Assembly: GCF_004117915.1 (NCBI RefSeq)
Contig: NZ_RSTD01000001.1
Span: 372,001-436,000 of the forward strand
DNA length: 64,000 nucleotides
Direction of reading: 5' to 3'
Origin: Companilactobacillus metriopterae
GTDB taxonomy: Bacteria > Bacillota > Bacilli > Lactobacillales > Lactobacillaceae
Shown here: positions 1 through 8,310 of the stretch, piece after piece
How positions within the stretch are numbered: position 1 is the stretch's first letter
Layout: each line of letters starts with the position of its first letter
Program-made: the position numbers and the translations under genes
Notes under the pieces: model-generated
Seen by the model: only the letters and a program-made list of their open reading frames with translations
What the model was told of the DNA's origin: nothing
The model's database searches: none

Positions 1-13
1 ACTTCTTTTTATA

Positions 14-375
14 TGGAGATGAGGGGAATCGAACCCCTGTCCAAGCATAACGCCATGTAAGCCTCTACACTCATAGTTGTATTATTTCAAATTTCGCCAC
101 TATGAACGCCATACAACCAGGCTAGCCATAGTGGCTATCCTGACAATCTCTTTTTGATTATTCAGAATGCATAATCAAACGTAGCTTAGTTCATTTAAGA
201 CCCAGTTCTAACCCCTAAGCAAAGTCAGTTGGATCTCGCTTAGACTGTTTTTAGGCAGCTAATGCGAAAGAATTATTATTTTTTGCAGTTATAATTTAAA
301 CTGAATGTTTTTACGGAACAAATAACCGAAGTGCAGCTCACACGCTATTACACATGTCGAATCCAGAACATCCCC
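14..375 (-). ncRNA. ssrA: tmRNA (transfer-messenger RNA)
   Basis: This RNA rescues stalled ribosomes and tags the unfinished protein for proteolysis. On the minus strand the 5' end reads GGGGATGTTCTGGATTCGAC, the usual tmRNA start. The 3' end is a T-arm with GGTTCGATTCC, closing with an encoded CCA at 16-14. The tag reading frame at 286-251 encodes AKNNNSFALAA followed by TAA, with GCA at 286-284 as the resume codon. A minus-strand -10 box TATAAT lies at 417-412, leaving a short 5' leader to be removed by RNase P. Ends are exact to within a few bases at the 5' side. The tag matches the lactobacillus style. Confidence 0.97.
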
Positions 376-454
376 GATATAAAAATACCGGTTACAGTAC
401 GGAATACTTATATTATACCTTAATGCTTAATATATCAATATAAATACTTTGGAT

Positions 455-1063
455 TTATTCATTTTGGTCATTAGCAAGTTTATTTTCGATAACAGTATAA
501 ATTTTGATTGTTAAACTTGAAATTGCAACTGAAGCAAGTGCTAAGATAAAGGCACTAAATCCACTGACAAAAATATTTCCAATACATACCAGAGCATCGA
601 TAATAAAGAGTCCAATATATTTTTCAATGCCCAAAGTTTTGTGAAAGATCATAGGCGGAACAGTTGTACCACCGCTAGACATATCAAGCATATATAAAAT
701 AGCTAAACCAATACCAAAAATTATACTACCAATGATAATAGATAATATTCTGTTAGGAATAACATTGTATACAGGCGTAATAAAAATCAATACAGGTAAT
801 ACAAAACTACCAAAAGATAGTTTGATAGTAGTTTCCTTGTTTAAAAATATATATGAGAAAATTAGCATAACAATATTGATCAAAAAGACAGTTAGCGCTG
901 TGGGAACAGAGAATGCTTCAAATAAAAGAATAGCTATTCCTGTTGCACCGCCGGCGGCTATTCTGCTGGGTTCAAAAAACATATTTATACTAATTACAAT
1001 AATTTCTAGTGCAATAACTACTAAAACAGCTTTTAAAATAAAGTTCTTTTTATTATTAGTCAT
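455..1063 (-). CDS. YitT-family integral membrane protein
   Basis: A 202-residue very hydrophobic protein with about five or six predicted membrane segments. The segment with FFEPSRIAAGGATGIA near residues 29-44 and the SSGGTTVPPMIF stretch near 128-139 match the YitT/DUF161 membrane domain. It lacks the C-terminal DUF2179 cytoplasmic domain found in longer family members, so it is a short-form YitT. The transported substrate of the family is not established. The ATG at 1063 has no clear Shine-Dalgarno sequence just upstream, which is unusual in this window. It diverges from the methionine operon. Confidence 0.85.
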   Translation of the reverse strand: MTNNKKNFILKAVLVVIALEIIVISINMFFEPSRIAAGGATGIAILLFEAFSVPTALTVFLINIVMLIFSYIFLNKETTIKLSFGSFVLPVLIFITPVYNVIPNRILSIIIGSIIFGIGLAILYMLDMSSGGTTVPPMIFHKTLGIEKYIGLFIIDALVCIGNIFVSGFSAFILALASVAISSLTIKIYTVIENKLANDQNE

Positions 1064-1149
1064 GTTTTTATTTTATCAAAATGAGGAGTTATTTACTAAT
1101 TTCAAAATTAATATTAATTAATATGTATTGATATAATAGGATATTTTTA

Positions 1150-1187
1150 TGTAATATTAGAAAACATCTTATTTTTCTAATATTACA
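1150..1187. repeat. Perfect 15-bp inverted repeat upstream of the met promoter
   Basis: TGTAATATTAGAAAA at 1150-1164 is exactly complementary to 1173-1187, with an 8-base loop. It sits between two divergent genes, so it ends neither of them, and stops one base before the -35 box at 1189. Its position suggests an operator or an upstream structural element rather than a terminator. Confidence 0.8.
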
Positions 1188-1188
1188 A

Positions 1189-1217
1189 TTGACAGATTAA
1201 AGAAAAAAATGTAATAT
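1189..1217 (+). promoter_or_regulatory. Promoter of the methionine T-box operon
   Basis: TTGACA at 1189-1194 and TAATAT at 1212-1217 are separated by exactly 17 bases. Transcription would start near 1224 and produce a T-box leader of about 340 bases before metQ. Confidence 0.75.
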
Positions 1218-1223
1218 CGATTC

Positions 1224-1520
1224 AACAATTAAAAGATATTTTAAAACAAATTGATCAGGGGAAGTAGCCTGAGATACTTTTTACAGAAAACCTAGATAGC
1301 TGAGAATAGGGAAGAGTATCCAAGTGAAAATGACCTGTGATTGGTACGCTGAGTCTTCGGATAAGGATGTAATGGTTGGTACCCATTATAGTACACACGC
1401 ATATTTGTGCGTTGTTGAGGGGGTAAATCTAAGATTTATCCTGAATTAGAATGGTACCGCGAGAAGTCGCTTCTAAGAATAGATACTTATTGTATCTGTC
1501 TTGGGAGCGGCTTTTTTCGT
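1224..1520 (+). promoter_or_regulatory. T-box leader, methionine-specific
   Basis: The conserved T-box AGAATGGTACCGCG is at 1448-1461, where the antiterminator bulge pairs with the acceptor end of uncharged tRNA. Stem I carries the AGUA/GAA loop-E-type elements at about 1263 and 1325. The likely specifier codon is ATG at 1330-1332, consistent with tRNA-Met and with the MetQNI genes behind it. The competing terminator pairs about 1466-1486 with about 1492-1511 and runs into a T tract at 1512-1517. Uncharged tRNA-Met should therefore turn the operon on. The leader start is inferred from the promoter. Confidence 0.93.
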
Positions 1521-1563
1521 TTTAAATTATCATAAATTGAAAAATTATGCGGGAGAGTTGAAA

Positions 1564-2382
1564 ATGAAAAAACTATCAAAATTTATTCTAGTAGTATTAT
1601 CTGCCTTATTGGTTGTTAGTCTAACAGCATGTGGCAATGGGGGAAATGGTGACAAAGTAGTAAAAGTTGGTATTAGTAGTTCAGATGCTGATATCTGGAA
1701 AGTTGTTAAAGATAAGGTCAAAAAAGAAGGTATAGATTTACAGATTGTTCAATTCAATGATTACAATCAACCAAATACAGCACTTTCACAAGGACAAGTT
1801 GACATTAATGCATATCAACATCAATATTTCTTAGATGCATGGAACAAAGCACATAAGACAGACATTGTGCGTATAGGTGATACTATTTTCCAACCAATGG
1901 CTATTTACTCAAACAAGTTTAAGAGTATTGATAAGATCACTAAGGGATCAGAAGTAGCACTACCAAATGATGTATCTAATCAAGGTAGAGCATTACAACT
2001 TCTACAATCAGCAGGCTTGATCAAAGTTAAAGATGTAAAAATTCCATCTACAAAAGATGTTACTGAAAATAAATTGAATTTGAAATTTACTCCATTAGAT
2101 GCAAATCAGACAGCAAGATCTTTAAATGATGTAGGTATTTCTGTTGTTAATGGTAATGTTGCTAGCGATGCAAAATTAGATACTGACAAGGCACTATACA
2201 CAGAGAAGGTAACTGCAAAATCTCAACCTTACGTAAACTTTATAGCTACAAATAAGAAAGACAAAGATAACAAGACTTACAAGAAGATTGTTAAAGCTTT
2301 CCAAACAAAAGAAGTTGGTAAAGAAATTAAAAAAGTTTATGGTAAAAACGTAATTTTAGCTTGGGAAGATAAAATCAAATAA
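1564..2382 (+). CDS. metQ: Methionine ABC transporter substrate-binding lipoprotein MetQ
   Basis: A 272-residue NlpA-family lipoprotein that captures methionine outside the membrane and delivers it to MetNI. The signal peptide ends in a lipobox LTAC with Cys23 as the lipidated residue. The family pattern is visible in the DINAYQHQYFLDAWN block and in LKFTPLDANQTARSL. The start is the ATG after GGGAGAGTTGAAA. A longer in-frame reading from 1501 would run through the T-box terminator and hide the signal peptide. It is the first gene of a four-gene operon under the T-box leader. Confidence 0.95.
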   Translation: MKKLSKFILVVLSALLVVSLTACGNGGNGDKVVKVGISSSDADIWKVVKDKVKKEGIDLQIVQFNDYNQPNTALSQGQVDINAYQHQYFLDAWNKAHKTDIVRIGDTIFQPMAIYSNKFKSIDKITKGSEVALPNDVSNQGRALQLLQSAGLIKVKDVKIPSTKDVTENKLNLKFTPLDANQTARSLNDVGISVVNGNVASDAKLDTDKALYTEKVTAKSQPYVNFIATNKKDKDNKTYKKIVKAFQTKEVGKEIKKVYGKNVILAWEDKIK

Positions 2383-2399
2383 TTAAGAGGTACAAACGT

Positions 2400-3737
2400 A
2401 TGCTCAAACTGACGGATCCACTTATTGAAGAATCAATCGAAAATTTAAAAGAATATATCTCATTTCCTTCTGTTTCGGCTAAAAATCAATCAATTAATGA
2501 GACAGCAAATTTTTTGAAAAAATTATTTGATGACTTGGGTGCTGAGGTTCAAATTTTGGATGATTACTCTAAACCGTTAGTATATGCAGAGCTAATTCTT
2601 GATGAGTCCACAAACAAAACAATACTTATATATGATCATTATGATGTTCAACCAGAAGAACCAGTTGAGTTGTGGTACTCTGATCCATTTGAACTCAAAA
2701 TAACGAAAGATAAATTCATTGCGAGAGGTGTTTCAGATTGTAAAGCTGATCTGATTAGCCGAATCACAGCATTAAAATTATACAAACAAGAGAATGGTGA
2801 TTGGCCTTGTAACATCAAGTTTGTTATCGAAGGTGGAGAAGAAATCGCCAGTGAAAATTTAGAGGAATACCTTAAAAAGTATTCTAGTTTGTTTTCAGCA
2901 GATTTGGTTATTTGGGAATCTGGAATAAAAAATGAAAATGAACAATTTAGTTTTAATGGTGGTAATAAAGGTATTGTTTGCTTCGAATTAGAGGCTATTT
3001 CAGCATCAACTGATCTTCATTCTTCTTTTGCGGCAGTGGTCGACAGCGCATCTTGGAGATTAAATGAAGCTCTTAGTTTGTTACGAAGCTCCAATGGAGA
3101 AATTTTAATTCCAGGATTTTACGATGACGTTCTTGACCCATCTGATAGAGAAAAGGAATTAGTTGATAATACAATTGCACCTGATTTTAAATCAAAGTGG
3201 GATTTGAAAACTGATTTACTAAAAAATCCAAGTATTAATTATAATTTGGCTTTCTCTCCAACAATTAACATAGAAGGTATTTCTACCGGTTGGGAAGGTG
3301 AAGGCGTAAAAACAGTTACACCCAAAAAAGCTATTGCAAAATTAGAATGTAGATTGGTACCTGATCAAGATCCAAAGGATATTTTTAATAAAATTAACGC
3401 ATATTTATCGGAGAATGGTTTTGAAGATGTAAAGGCAACATACCTTATGGGTGAAAAATCCTATCGATGGGATTTAGATAGCAAAATTACAAATAAACTT
3501 ATTGAAACTGCAGTTAATTATTATGGTGGTAAGGATAAGGTTGAAGTATTGCCATCTAGTCCGGGAACTGGCCCTATGCATCTTGTAAATCAATATACCA
3601 AGGCACCAATAGTTTCTTGTGGAGTAAGTTATTCTCAGGCCAACAATCATGCTCCAAACGAGAATATACGAATAAATGATTATCTAGAGTTTATAGAATT
3701 TTTTGAAAAATTTCTGACTGAGGTAAAGGGGATATAA
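2400..3737 (+). CDS. M20-family metallopeptidase (dipeptidase type) in the met operon
   Basis: A 445-residue zinc peptidase of the ArgE/DapE/CPG2 group. Metal-site features are IYDHYDVQP (His and Asp near residue 80), GVSDCKAD, the catalytic EGGEE pair and NHAPNEN near the C-terminus with the last His ligand. No signal peptide, so it acts in the cytoplasm. It is placed 17 bases after metQ and abuts metN, which makes it part of the methionine uptake operon. A plausible role is release of methionine from imported dipeptides or N-acylated forms. That role is inference from position; the exact substrate is not visible. Confidence 0.88.
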   Translation: MLKLTDPLIEESIENLKEYISFPSVSAKNQSINETANFLKKLFDDLGAEVQILDDYSKPLVYAELILDESTNKTILIYDHYDVQPEEPVELWYSDPFELKITKDKFIARGVSDCKADLISRITALKLYKQENGDWPCNIKFVIEGGEEIASENLEEYLKKYSSLFSADLVIWESGIKNENEQFSFNGGNKGIVCFELEAISASTDLHSSFAAVVDSASWRLNEALSLLRSSNGEILIPGFYDDVLDPSDREKELVDNTIAPDFKSKWDLKTDLLKNPSINYNLAFSPTINIEGISTGWEGEGVKTVTPKKAIAKLECRLVPDQDPKDIFNKINAYLSENGFEDVKATYLMGEKSYRWDLDSKITNKLIETAVNYYGGKDKVEVLPSSPGTGPMHLVNQYTKAPIVSCGVSYSQANNHAPNENIRINDYLEFIEFFEKFLTEVKGI

Positions 3738-4799
3738 ATGTCTGAAGAAAATAATATCGTTCAATTAAAAAATATTGATGTGACTTTTCATGACGGTGAA
3801 AAAGATGTTACTGCCGTAAAAAATGTATCTATTAATGTAGAAAAAGGAGACATTTTTGGCGTAATTGGATATTCAGGAGCTGGAAAAAGTACATTAGTTA
3901 GGGTTATTAACTTATTACAAAAGCCTACTAAAGGTGAAGTCATAGTTAATGGTCAAAATTTAACAGAATTAAAACCTAAAGAATTACGTTCTGCTCGTAG
4001 AAATATCGGAATGATATTTCAACACTTCAATTTGATGAATTCTTTGAGTGTATTTGATAATATTTTATTTCCACTGAGAGATACAAAATTATCCAAATCA
4101 GAACGAAAAGCCAAGGTATCTAGTCTTATAAATTTAGTAGGACTAGATGAGCATGCCAAAAAATATCCGTCACAACTTTCTGGTGGTCAAAAACAGCGTG
4201 TAGCTATTGCAAGAGCCTTAGCAAATGATCCAGAGGTATTGATATCAGATGAAGCAACTAGTGCGCTAGATCCCAAAACTACCACAGAGATACTTGATCT
4301 TTTGAGTAGGCTTAACAAAGAATTGGGGATCACTGTAGTAATCATTACCCATGAGATGGATGCAGTTAAACAAATTTGTAACAGAGTGGCTGTGATGGAA
4401 AAAGGATCAGTGATAGAAGAAGGAAGTTTGCTTTCAATCTTTGGTCAACCCAAACAACAACTTACAAAAGATTTTGTTAATACATCTACACGAATTAGCA
4501 ATGTTCTAGAGGAAATTCACGAAGCAGGATTGGCCAATCAAATATCTGGTCGTGTGGTACAACTAAACTACTTAGGTGAGTCAACAAATGAACCATTGGT
4601 AGTAAGCTTGTACAAGCGATTCGGAGTAGAAGCTAATATTTTGTTTAGTAATATCGAACAATTGCAAAATACCACTGTGGGAATTATGCTGCTTTCGTTG
4701 ACTGGAGATGAATCTAGCTTAGACCAGGCTCTTAATTACTTGAACGAATCCAAAGTCAATGTAAAAGAGATCAATTTAAAGGATGAGGTGAATGTCTAA
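3738..4799 (+). CDS. metN: Methionine ABC transporter ATP-binding protein MetN
   Basis: A 353-residue ATPase that powers methionine import. Walker A GYSGAGKST is at residues 44-52, the Q-loop is in GMIFQHFNLM, the signature is LSGGQKQRVAIARAL and Walker B is VLISDEATSALD. The C-terminal hundred residues form the NIL (ACT-like) domain that in this family senses methionine and inhibits transport. The ATG directly follows the stop of the M20 gene, and the gene overlaps metI by one base (TAATG), so translation is coupled. Length is normal for MetN. Confidence 0.95.
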   Translation: MSEENNIVQLKNIDVTFHDGEKDVTAVKNVSINVEKGDIFGVIGYSGAGKSTLVRVINLLQKPTKGEVIVNGQNLTELKPKELRSARRNIGMIFQHFNLMNSLSVFDNILFPLRDTKLSKSERKAKVSSLINLVGLDEHAKKYPSQLSGGQKQRVAIARALANDPEVLISDEATSALDPKTTTEILDLLSRLNKELGITVVIITHEMDAVKQICNRVAVMEKGSVIEEGSLLSIFGQPKQQLTKDFVNTSTRISNVLEEIHEAGLANQISGRVVQLNYLGESTNEPLVVSLYKRFGVEANILFSNIEQLQNTTVGIMLLSLTGDESSLDQALNYLNESKVNVKEINLKDEVNV

Positions 4800-5488
4800 T
4801 GAGTAATATTTTAAATACATATTTACCTAATGTTGTTACCAATTGGTATGGCGAAGGTGGATTTGTTCAAGCAATTTGGGAAACACTCTATATGACATTT
4901 TATAGTGCACTTTTTGCAGGGATTATTGGAATTATTCTAGGAATTTTGTTAGTTGTAACTGATAAAAATGGTATTAAACCAAATAAAGTTTTTTACAATA
5001 TCTTAGATAAAGTAGTCAATTTGTTCAGATCAATTCCATTCATAATCCTGTTAGCTGTTATAGGACCATTCACACGATTACTAGTTGGACAAACAATTGG
5101 ACCTAAAGGTGCACTGGTTCCTTTAATTATTGGTACAGCACCATTCTTTGCTCGTCAGGTTCAATTGGCTTTAGTTGAAGTCGACCCTGGAGTTATTGAA
5201 GCGGCTGAGTCAATTGGCTTGTCACCTTTACAAATAATATTTAGAGTATATTTACGAGAAGGACTGCCAGAATTAATTAGATCAGGTACCCTTACAATTA
5301 TTAGTTTGATTGGTTTAACTGCTATGGCAGGTGCCGTTGGTGGAGGAGGACTTGGTAACATGGCTATATCTGTCGGTTACCAACGATTTGAAAATGATGT
5401 AACTATTGTCTCTATGTTACTAATTTTAGTATTAGTCTTTGTAATTCAAGGAATTGGAGATTTTTTCGTAAAAAAATTAGAACATTAA
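4799..5488 (+). CDS. metI: Methionine ABC transporter permease MetI
   Basis: A 229-residue inner-membrane permease with about five membrane segments. The EAA loop that docks on MetN is clear as EAAESIGLSPLQIIFRVYLREGLP-like sequence near residues 134-156. It is last in the T-box operon and starts on the A of the metN stop codon. Length and composition fit the family. No strong T-rich terminator follows; a small hairpin without a T run lies at 5526-5548. Confidence 0.95.
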   Translation: MSNILNTYLPNVVTNWYGEGGFVQAIWETLYMTFYSALFAGIIGIILGILLVVTDKNGIKPNKVFYNILDKVVNLFRSIPFIILLAVIGPFTRLLVGQTIGPKGALVPLIIGTAPFFARQVQLALVEVDPGVIEAAESIGLSPLQIIFRVYLREGLPELIRSGTLTIISLIGLTAMAGAVGGGGLGNMAISVGYQRFENDVTIVSMLLILVLVFVIQGIGDFFVKKLEH

Positions 5489-5525
5489 TGGAAGGCATAT
5501 TTAATGATTTATTTATCCTGAAGAT

Positions 5526-5548
5526 GTTATTATTGAATAAATAATAAC
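5526..5548. repeat. 8-bp inverted repeat before the pspC gene
   Basis: GTTATTAT at 5526-5533 is complementary to ATAATAAC at 5541-5548. There is no T run after it. It ends just before the AAGGAG ribosome binding site at 5550, so it could influence translation or act as an operator. Confidence 0.4.
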
Positions 5549-5563
5549 TAAGGAGTGAAAGTT

Positions 5564-5755
5564 ATGCATATTCCAATTAAAAGATCTGCCAATAATAGAT
5601 TAATTGCTGGAGTAGTTGGTGGTATCTGTGAAAAATTCGGTTGGAGTCCAGCACTTGGAAGAATTGTATATTTAGTACTAGGAAGTATGTCATTCTTCGC
5701 AGGTATTCCAATATATCTTGTTTTATGGTTATTAATGGAAAAACCAGATTATTAA
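5564..5755 (+). CDS. Small PspC-domain membrane protein
   Basis: A 63-residue protein that is almost entirely one PspC domain. It begins with basic residues, has the GVVGGICEKFGW motif near 17-28 and then one membrane span ending in PIYLVLWLLMEKP. PspC proteins sit in the membrane and respond to envelope stress in other bacteria. The ATG at 5564 is chosen because the AAGGAG at 5550-5555 lies 8 bases upstream; the earlier GTG at 5555 overlaps that binding site. It stands alone, followed by a terminator. Confidence 0.88.
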   Translation: MHIPIKRSANNRLIAGVVGGICEKFGWSPALGRIVYLVLGSMSFFAGIPIYLVLWLLMEKPDY

Positions 5756-5784
5756 AAAGCTGAGCAATGTGCTCAGCTTTTTAT
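5756..5784 (+). terminator. Terminator after pspC
   Basis: AAAGCTGAGC and GCTCAGCTTT form a 10-bp stem with a short loop, followed by TTATTTT. Confidence 0.85.
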
Positions 5785-5841
5785 TTTGTCTTTTTATTTT
5801 AAATAGAAGCGGAAATGAGTATTTGTAAAATGATATAATCA

Positions 5842-5864
5842 AAGTATTCTAAAATGGAATACTT
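5842..5864. promoter_or_regulatory. Palindromic LysR-type operator over the start of the lysR transcript
   Basis: AAGTATTC and GAATACTT form a perfect 8-bp dyad with a 7-base spacer. It contains the T-N11-A pattern of LysR sites. A -10 box TATAAT at 5834-5839 lies directly upstream, so the dyad covers the expected transcription start, a typical autorepression layout. Confidence 0.65.
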
Positions 5865-5877
5865 GGGAGCAACTGCG

Positions 5878-6758
5878 ATGAATATAAGAAAGTTAGAAGT
5901 TTTTTTAGATTTATCAGAGACTCTTAGCTATTCAGAAACAGCGTATAGATTATTTACTACACAAGGTAATATATCTAAAATCATCAAATCATTAGAAGAA
6001 GAATTAGGTACTCAACTATTTGAACGGTCACATCGCAATATAGTTATGACCGAGTCTGCAAAAGCAATACTGATTTACGCTCGAGATATCGTTTCGCAAA
6101 ATAATCAGCTGATTGAAACAATTAATGGCATGAATAACAAAAATGGTAGTCAAATTCAATTAGATACTATACCAACAATGTCTAGTTATAAGAGTTTTTC
6201 TATTTTATCTAAGTTCATGGCAAAAAATCATCAAATAAATTTTAAACTTACTGAAACTGAAGGAAGTTTAAAATTTATAAACTCAAAAATGAAGAAACAC
6301 AAATCGTTTTTACAAGAGTATTTGAAGAAATCACCGAGTTTGATTCAGTCTTGATGGATGAAGATGATTTTGTTTTAGTATCACCTTCAAGTAGGGATCT
6401 TAATAACCAAGAAGAATATATAGATATTAGTGAATTGGCAAATGAAAGCTTCATTTTGCGTAATGAGCAAACAAATTTATATAAATCTGTAATTAATTTA
6501 TTTGAAAAGAGTGGGATTACACCTGATATCTTTTATAAAGGTAATAGATTTGATTTAATTGCAGAAATGGTTGCAGAAGGTATGGGATTGTCTATTGTTC
6601 CCAGAAAAATTGCTGAAAGCATGACTTCAAATAAGATAAAAATAATTGATATTATTGAATCACCACAAAGTAGACTAGGATTTTTAAAAAACAAAAACTT
6701 CCGACAGGATAATATTGATCAATTTTGGAATGAAATCAAAAAATATGAATTACAATGA
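5878..6758 (+). pseudogene. LysR-family transcription regulator, frameshifted
   Basis: Two overlapping reading frames together make one LysR regulator. The first starts at ATG 5878 and holds the winged HTH (NIRKLEVFLDLSETLSYSETA near residues 2-22) and the start of the ligand domain. It runs out of frame after LTETEGSLKFINSK and stops at 6354. The rest continues in another frame with EETQIVFTRVFEEI and ends at 6758. Adding one A to the A5 tract at 6285-6289 restores a continuous reading through FINSKNEETQIVF. It could be a real single-base deletion or a homopolymer sequencing error. If intact it would be about 293 residues, normal for the family. Confidence 0.85.
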
Positions 6759-6770
6759 AATGCTAATAAA

Positions 6771-6803
6771 AAAGGTTAAGCCATTTGGCTTAACCTTTTT
6801 TAT
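6771..6803. terminator. Bidirectional terminator between lysR and the FMN reductase
   Basis: AAAGGTTAAGCC and GGCTTAACCTTT form a 12-bp stem with loop ATTT, flanked by A and T runs. It serves the converging genes on both strands. Confidence 0.88.
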
Positions 6804-6804
6804 T

Positions 6805-7347
6805 TTAATATTTATTAAGTAGGTCAATATAAGCATCTACAATACTTTGTAGATATTTAGCTGTTCCTTCAACTAAAGTACCATCTTCTTGAAGAAGATC
6901 TGCGATATTTCCAAGGTATGCTTCTGGGTTTGTTAGAGTAGGCATATTAAGGAATGCAAGTACTTGTCTCAAGTGGTTACTTGCACCGAATCCACCAATT
7001 GCACCAGGTGAGTTGCTGATGATAGCAGCAGGTTTGTTATTCCAAACACTTTGACCCCATGGACGTGAAGCTACATCAATAGCATTTTTTAGTCCACCAG
7101 GAATTGAACGGTTATATTCAGGTGTTACAAAAATAATACCATCTGAATTCTTAACTTTATTTCTAAATTCAGTAAATTCAGGAACATCTTGTTCATCTGA
7201 ATCTTGGTTATAAATAGGAAGATTTGAAAAATCTAGAAATTCTACATCATATCCAGCAGGAATCATGTTTTTAACGTTGTTAGCAACTTGTCCTGAAAAT
7301 GAGTTCTCTCTCAAACTACCAACTATAATACTTATTTTCTTTGTCAT
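6805..7347 (-). CDS. NADPH-dependent FMN reductase family protein
   Basis: A 180-residue flavodoxin-fold oxidoreductase that reduces FMN or quinone-like substrates with NAD(P)H. The flavin phosphate loop GSLRENSFSG is at residues 11-20, and the PEYNRSIPGGLKNAIDVASRP block marks the FMN_red family. No signal peptide. The start has a strong GGAGG ribosome binding site. It converges on the broken lysR, so there is no sign that the two are co-transcribed. The physiological electron acceptor is not visible. Confidence 0.9.
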   Translation of the reverse strand: MTKKISIIVGSLRENSFSGQVANNVKNMIPAGYDVEFLDFSNLPIYNQDSDEQDVPEFTEFRNKVKNSDGIIFVTPEYNRSIPGGLKNAIDVASRPWGQSVWNNKPAAIISNSPGAIGGFGASNHLRQVLAFLNMPTLTNPEAYLGNIADLLQEDGTLVEGTAKYLQSIVDAYIDLLNKY

Positions 7348-7502
7348 TTAAATGACCTCCAATTTTGTTATGAGATTAATCTAGCATAAGATTTTAGAAT
7401 TAAAAAAAATTCTTTCTCGAAAATTTGTTTTTTCCTAAAAAAGTACCTAGTATTACAGAAATGTTACACATATATGGATTTCTGGGATTTATTTCATTTA
7501 AA

Positions 7503-7519
7503 TGTAATCATTCTGTAAC
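7503..7519 (+). promoter_or_regulatory. Candidate WalR (YycF) binding site
   Basis: TGTAAT, five bases, then TGTAAC matches the published WalR consensus TGTWAH-N5-TGTWAH exactly. It lies upstream of TATAGT at 7530-7535 and a secreted wall-associated gene, the usual kind of WalRK target. Confidence 0.55.
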
Positions 7520-7569
7520 ATTATTCTTGTATAGTGTGCTTTATCGGTTAAAAAATAGGGGGTATATTT

Positions 7570-8220
7570 ATTAAACGATTTAGAAAAAATATAATGGTAG
7601 TTAGTGGAGTACTACTAACAATGGTTACTGCAACACATTTGAATGCAGAAGCTACAGTGGATCCTATGAAGGATCCAAGCTCCGCACTTACCGTAAAATA
7701 CGACCATAACTTACTTGGTGTCTTCGGTCAAAAGGATAAAACTTCAAATGTTACTTTAAATAAAGTTGTATCTGTAGGCGAAGATCGTAATTTTATTCCA
7801 GGTGTTGATGGGAGCGGGAAAAATGTTTCTTCCGAAAAAATAGAGAGCATCAAGGAAGAACAACGCAAAGAAGATGAAAGAATTGCTGAGCAACAAGCTG
7901 AAGCACAAGTAGCTGCTCAGGTTCAGGAAGTTTCATATGTACCGACAACAAAAACAGTAGGTAACTTCAAAGTAAGTTTTTATGATCCGGCTGTATTAGG
8001 ATCTGATATGGGCTACGACGGTGTTGCAGCCAATTTTGGAGTTCTACCTAGAGGTACAAGATTAAAAATAACTACTTCTCAAGGAGATGTCTGGTATCGC
8101 ACAGTTAATGATACTGGAACCTTTGCAAGTTCAAATCCATATCAGATTGATGTTGCCATGCCTGATAGCTTGGTTCCATCATATGGAATCACTTCAGCAA
8201 CAGTTGAAATCGTGTATTAA
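7570..8220 (+). CDS. Secreted 3D-domain (RlpA-like) cell-wall protein
   Basis: A secreted protein of about 216 residues. It has a signal peptide, a charged coiled-coil stretch (EEQRKEDERIAEQQAEAQ) and a C-terminal double-psi barrel of the 3D/RlpA type beginning at FKVSFYDPAVLGSDMGY and including VNDTGTFA. This domain is linked to peptidoglycan turnover in resuscitation-type proteins. It is a paralogue of the LysM protein at 24219. No ATG sits near the AGGGGG ribosome binding site at 7557-7562. An in-frame ATT at 7570, seven bases downstream, would supply the missing basic N-terminus (KRFRKN). The first ATG is at 7594. The start is uncertain; the rest is firm. Confidence 0.8.
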   Translation: MKRFRKNIMVVSGVLLTMVTATHLNAEATVDPMKDPSSALTVKYDHNLLGVFGQKDKTSNVTLNKVVSVGEDRNFIPGVDGSGKNVSSEKIESIKEEQRKEDERIAEQQAEAQVAAQVQEVSYVPTTKTVGNFKVSFYDPAVLGSDMGYDGVAANFGVLPRGTRLKITTSQGDVWYRTVNDTGTFASSNPYQIDVAMPDSLVPSYGITSATVEIVY

Positions 8221-8233
8221 AAATAAATAACCG

Positions 8234-8262
8234 AAAGCCGACAGCTTATGTTGGCTTTTTTA
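8234..8262 (+). terminator. Terminator after the 3D-domain gene
   Basis: AAAGCCGACA and TGTTGGCTTT make a 10-bp stem with a G-T pair, followed by a T run. Confidence 0.85.
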
Positions 8263-8310
8263 TTTTATAAAGTATTTAATTATATCTATTAAATATAAAG
8301 GGGTTAAATA

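Noticed and set aside
732-1121. A 129-residue plus-strand frame across the YitT gene
   Set aside because: It is antisense to a well-supported membrane protein and has no recognisable domain.
5520-5536. Shared 15-base string AAGATGTTATTATTG with 61280
   Set aside because: Expected by chance at this AT content over 64 kb; the surroundings do not match.
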